A DNA stretch of 64,000 nucleotides from Chinchilla lanigera (taxonomy: Eukaryota; Chordata; Mammalia; Rodentia; Chinchillidae), in contig NW_004955436.1 of the NCBI RefSeq assembly GCF_000276665.1, forward strand, positions 18,236,258-18,300,257, in the 5' to 3' direction. Every line of letters begins with the position of its first letter. The first letter of the stretch is position 1. Below are positions 60,230-64,000 of this stretch, piece by piece. The notes beneath the pieces were generated by a model. The model did not search any database and was not told the DNA's origin. It worked only from the letters and a program-made list of their open reading frames with translations. The translations under genes were made by a program, and so were the position numbers.

Positions 60230-61445
60230 TCAACTAGTTTTTATTCTTTAGAACAGGTTTAGGTTCATAGTAAATTGAGTGTCATATATTCCCTGCCCCA
60301 CCACATTCATAGCCTCTCCCAAAACCAACACCCTTTACCTGAGTGTCCCATTTGTTACCCACTGATAAACCTATATGGACATGCATGGTACATCTGAGTT
60401 CACACTGTGAATTTTCACAGACATATGATGACATGTATTTACCAGGACAGTATCACACAGAATAGTTTCACTACCTAAAATTCTCCTTTGTGCCACTTAT
60501 TTAGAGGCCTTCTCTGCCCCCTAAGTCTTGAAGCCAGTGTTATCTTCTTCACAGTTACTCCCCAAAACCATTTTCCCCGTAGTTCTGCCTTTTCCATAAA
60601 ATCATAGAAACAGAGTCACACAGTATGATGCCTTTTCATATTGGCTTTGCTTACTTAGTGATTTGATCAATAGATGCTGACACAGCACTTAATGAAGAAA
60701 ATGGTTTATCTGGGTCACAGTTTTAGAGGGTTTAGTCAATAGCTGGCTGGCCCAAAGAAGAAACACCAAGGCAGTAGGATGTGGTGGAGTAAAGCTGTTT
60801 TCTCCCTAGTAGCCAGCGATCAGAGCACAGGGGGAGAGCATTAGTGAGAGAGGTATCCTCAAAGCCATGCTCCCAGCGACTCAACTCTTCCAACCAGGCC
60901 TCATCTCCTAACAGCACATTCAGCTGTGCACAAGAGTGGATTAATCCACTGATGTGTCTAATGCCCCATGATCTAATTGCCTATGAGGGAGTCTAGGCAA
61001 TTTGACAATTAAGCTTTACTGGCACACTTAGTAACATGCATTCAATGTTCCTTGATGTTTTCTTGTGGGTTGACAGCTCATTTATTTTTAGTGCTGAATA
61101 ATATTCCATTGTCTGAATGCACCAGAATTGATTTGTCCACCAAATGTTTGCAATTACAAATAAAGTTGCTATAAACATCTGTGCGTAGGTTTTTGTGTGA
61201 ATGCAGGATTTCAACTTCTTTAGATAAATACTGAGGGGTACAATTTGCTGAATGGTATGGAAGAGCACATTTCATTTCTTAAGAAACTACCAAACTACCT
61301 TCAAATGTGGCTGTGTTGTTTTGTATTTCCATGAACAATAAGTGAGCATTTCTTCTGCTTCGCATCTTTGCCAAAATTTGATGCTGTCAGTGTTTTGGAT
61401 TTTGGCCATTCTAATTTGCATGCAGTAGCATTTCATTTTTTTTTA
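60230..61445 (-). mobile_element. L1M-type 3' UTR, antisense, split by a MaLR LTR
   Basis: The plus strand reads the complement of an L1M 3' end: ttcacactgtgaattttcac, atcatagaaacagagtcaca, tgctgaataatattccattg, aaataaagttgctataaaca, ggtttttgtgtgaatgcagg, gaaactaccaaactaccttc, tttggattttggccattcta. A MaLR LTR interrupts it at about 60670-60995. Confidence 0.8.
60670..60995 (-). mobile_element. MaLR LTR, antisense, inserted in L1M
   Basis: aatggtttatctgggtcaca, gttttagagggtttagtcaa, tagctggctggcccaaagaa, and caaccaggcctcatctccta. L1 text resumes on its right, so this insertion is younger than the L1. Confidence 0.8.
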
Positions 61446-61958
61446 AATTGTAATTCACTCATGCCATACACTGTTGAACATATTTTATATGCTATAAATT
61501 TTTCCAGGACAAGAAACTCAAGTCCCAATAGTTTGGATAAGCTAGTGTCTGTATTGCAAGCTCAAATCACAAGTAACAAACTACAAAAAAGAATGAAGTG
61601 GTATGTGAGGGGCTATGATCCCATTTAAAAATCTCCATACTTTCTGACTAGAATCTTGTGGGGCCATTGATAAGTAGGAAATATCAGGTCTCATTTGGTA
61701 ATACACAGAAAAAGGTGAATTGTGTGCAAAGTATGATAACTTCTAAAAATCTTGATAGAACCATAATCTAGAATAGATTTATGGAGAAACTTAGGGAAGA
61801 GCTATAAAGTGACAAGAACTTTGGGAGGAACACTTTTTTCTGTATATGTGTGTCTTCATCTTTCTTCCTCTTGAACTCCAATTTCCAAGATAACAGAACA
61901 TTAAAATGCTGAAACAACTTCCCAAATCAGTAAACATGGAATGTGCACACTTTCAGGG
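61446..61958. other. Unique sequence
   Basis: Nothing recognised. Confidence 0.4.
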
Positions 61959-61968
61959 CCAACAAATT

Positions 61969-62069
61969 TTTTTTTTTTTTTTTGGTTTTTCTCCGGTACC
62001 GGGAACCGAACTCACGACCTTGCGCTTGCCAGGCAGGCGCTTTTGCCGCTGAGCTAAATCCCCAGCCCC
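61969..62069 (-). mobile_element. ID SINE, antisense, near-consensus
   Basis: T-run, ttctccggtaccgggaaccg, aactcacgaccttgcgcttg, gccgctgagctaaatcccca. The 10-bp repeat ccaacaaatt flanks it at 61959-61968 and 62070-62079. CpG sites are retained, so it is probably young. Confidence 0.95.
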
Positions 62070-62519
62070 CCAACAAATTATTGATGTTTGAGCTGTTTCT
62101 TCTCTGGTGTAGCAGGCAAATATAAAAATTCTGTGTCTTTTCTTTTCCTTTCATTCATCTCCACCTACTTATTTTATGTTTCTTCTTCTAAGAGCAGCTT
62201 GAAGTGTAAATTAAATAATGGTACAACAGGATCCTGTTTGCATACTTCTAGTCTACAGGCAATAAGTTTTCACACTTTGATTGATTTTATTTGTCTAAAC
62301 ACAGGAGTGAGTTGATTATAAGGGAAGAGAACTTTAAATGATGAGAGAAACTGTGTCCTCATGAACCTTTGGGCGACAAAGTCAAACTACATCCAAACCA
62401 CAGCATCATTGTAAACCAGAAGTCCACCAAGTTACATTTGGCCTAAAAGCCTTTTGCAGGTCTTTCAAGTCGATTTCAAGTTAGCACATTCATGAAAGCT
62501 ACGATAGACATAGGGAAGT

Positions 62520-63060
62520 TGTTGCAGTCAGAGTTCTCAAGGGAATAGATTTAATAGCAGACACACAATTTATAGGATTATTTTATGATATTTGTCAAAA
62601 AGTCAGATGCAGAGCAATGCAAAAGATCTGTCCATGTAGCTAGAGACCCAAAGAATCATACAGAAGGCCTGAATCCCATGGCAGTGTCCTCCACAAGTCC
62701 AGCTGGAGACCTAGAGCCCATGACAATGTGTCATGCAAGTCTGTAGCAAGGATCTGCCTTGGGACAACCCTAAGGTCAGTGGTGGAAGCTAGAAAGTCTG
62801 AGTCAGTGGGTTGAAGGATCTGTGCTATCAGGCTGAGGGATCTGCACTGGAGCCAGGAATTGACCCTTAAGGTAAGGTTGTTCTAAGGTAGAGGACAAAG
62901 TCATACCTTTGCTGATGACTTTATGTGAAGTGATTTGGCTTATCCTCCCAGCTCCCACTGAGTCCAGTTATATTCTTGCTCTTTCCTCATGAGTTCTTCA
63001 GTTTTCCCATAATGCACTGGGTATACCATCAAATACTTTACAGGGATATTTTTGTATATA
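62520..63060 (-). mobile_element. MLT2-like ERVL LTR, antisense, diverged
   Basis: gttctcaagggaatagattt, then atttataggattattttatg, agcatgcagagc-like text, aggcctgaatcccatggcag and tccagctggagacctagagc resemble the complement of an MLT2 LTR, which ends '..tctcTGGAGAACCCTGACTAATACA'. The right boundary is uncertain. Confidence 0.4.
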
Positions 63061-63143
63061 GTTTCCTTCTTAGGAATGCTGTTTTCAACTTCCCTTTCTT
63101 CTTAAACTTGATAGAATTTTACAAATTCTCTTAATTACATCCC

Positions 63144-63542
63144 TGTCTTGGTTACTTTTCTCTCGTTGCTGAGACAAAATATCCAATGCCCAAAATGAAG
63201 GAAAGAAAGGTTTATTTAGCTTAGAGTTTGTGGAGGTTTCAGTCCATACTTGGCTGGCTCCAAGGCAGAAGGTAGCAAAGCAACAAGAGCAAAGGGGGGA
63301 ATGGCAGCTGAACAGCAAACAGCTAGAGCAAAATGGAGGAATCGCGGCAAGCAGCTTCTTTCCCTGCCTTACTTTGTAAACAGGCTACCCCCACCTAAGG
63401 GGCATGTAGCTACCACATAATCTCCATGCCCTCCTCTTCCACAGGCTCAGGATGTATACAAAGTAAGCACCCTGGCTTCCTGCTGAGTCACTTAGCCAAA
63501 CTTCTAGACTCCCCAAGTTGACACAGTGTATCAACCATAACA
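63144..63542 (-). mobile_element. MaLR solo LTR, antisense, complete with 5-bp target duplication
   Basis: The plus strand opens tgtcttggttacttttctct and closes tatcaaccataaca. Perfect ATCCC lies on both sides (63139-63143 and 63543-63547), so both ends are exact and the length is 399 bp. The minus-strand frame 63085-63318 overlaps it and is not a gene. Confidence 0.92.
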
Positions 63543-63547
63543 ATCCC

Positions 63548-64000
63548 TAACATTGCTTTCTCAGGCAAACTTCTCTTGACCTTTCATCCAAGTATTTTCC
63601 TCTTCTTCTTCTTTTTTCTCAGTTACAAAATTATACTTTAATTAGTGTAAGGAGTTAAAATATTTTCTGTTCCATTAAACTGTGTACTTGGCAAGGTCAA
63701 AGGCTGCACTTTTATTTTCTGCGTTAGGTTCTGTGTTTATCAACTGGGAAATATAACTATGTGTTGGATAAGTGAAGAGTTTCACTTCATGACACAAAGT
63801 ATTTGTGATACCAGTAGAGTGAGCCACACTTTGGCTTGCCAGCTTGAGAGAGACAAAGAGCTGATCGAGTTCAGTAATTTGGACAGAATTATTGAGAGCC
63901 TGTGAGATGCCAGAGCTTGGGTGCAGTTAGCTTTGAACTAAGCTCATCAAAGCATGCTGGTCTTATGACCAGGGGCCTCAGATCTGTAATACTCAGATGT
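63548..64000. other. Unique sequence to window end
   Basis: Nothing recognised. Confidence 0.4.

Noticed and set aside
1..64000. CRISPR arrays, operons, phage or bacterial mobile elements
   Set aside because: All repeats and composition are mammalian. No spaced palindromic repeats or dense coding are present.

Overview
This window looks like non-coding DNA from a rodent nuclear genome. It is AT-rich and CpG-poor, has no long open reading frame, and is crowded with interspersed repeats. The diagnostic family is a tRNA-Ala-derived ID SINE that opens with ggggctggggatttagctca and ends in an A-tail. At least eleven copies are present, most with clear target-site duplications. Alongside them are B1/Alu-like SINEs carrying the rodent internal duplication, dimeric B1-dID SINEs, and many rodent-type MaLR (ERVL-related) LTRs. 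B2 and B4 SINEs and murid B1 were not seen. ID plus B1-dID points to a non-muroid rodent of the squirrel, dormouse or beaver grade. The family cannot be fixed from sequence alone.

Layout. 1-0.9 kb: a GC-rich, strongly diverged tandem array with a period of about 140 bp. 1-16 kb: single-copy AT-rich DNA with an LTR tail, L2, an antisense L1 3' end, MaLR LTRs on both strands, MIRs and three ID SINEs. 16.7-20.7 kb: an L1 3' end, a MaLR LTR, then an old L1M-type element running from its 5' region into ORF2, split by two oppositely oriented ID SINEs. 20.7-25 kb: mostly unique sequence. 25-28.3 kb: antisense L1 pieces, and a MaLR whose LTR contains an expanded GA tract. 29.1-31.9 kb: two GC-richer blocks of unknown origin, one of them LTR-like. 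33-42 kb: antisense L1 pieces, two ID SINEs, a B1-dID and a CpG-richer block of unknown origin. 42.7-49.5 kb: the most interesting part, with candidate small plus-strand exons, a MaLR flanked by a direct repeat of about 165 bp, a degenerate telomere-like hexamer array, and a near-perfect foldback built on a MIR tail. 50-64 kb: more MaLR LTRs, ID SINEs, a MaLR internal region with a nested ID, an antisense L1 3' end broken by a MaLR, and an MLT2-like LTR.

Reading it together. No complete gene can be called. Ten of twelve MaLR LTRs and most L1 pieces lie on the minus strand. LTR and L1 insertions kept in introns are usually antisense to the host gene, so this bias fits (without proving) that the window lies inside a long plus-strand transcription unit. 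The candidate mini-exons at 42.7, 44.9 and 48.2 kb are on that strand and join in one open frame. No microbial, CRISPR or operon-like system is present. Family names for repeats rest on remembered consensus features and need a RepeatMasker run.
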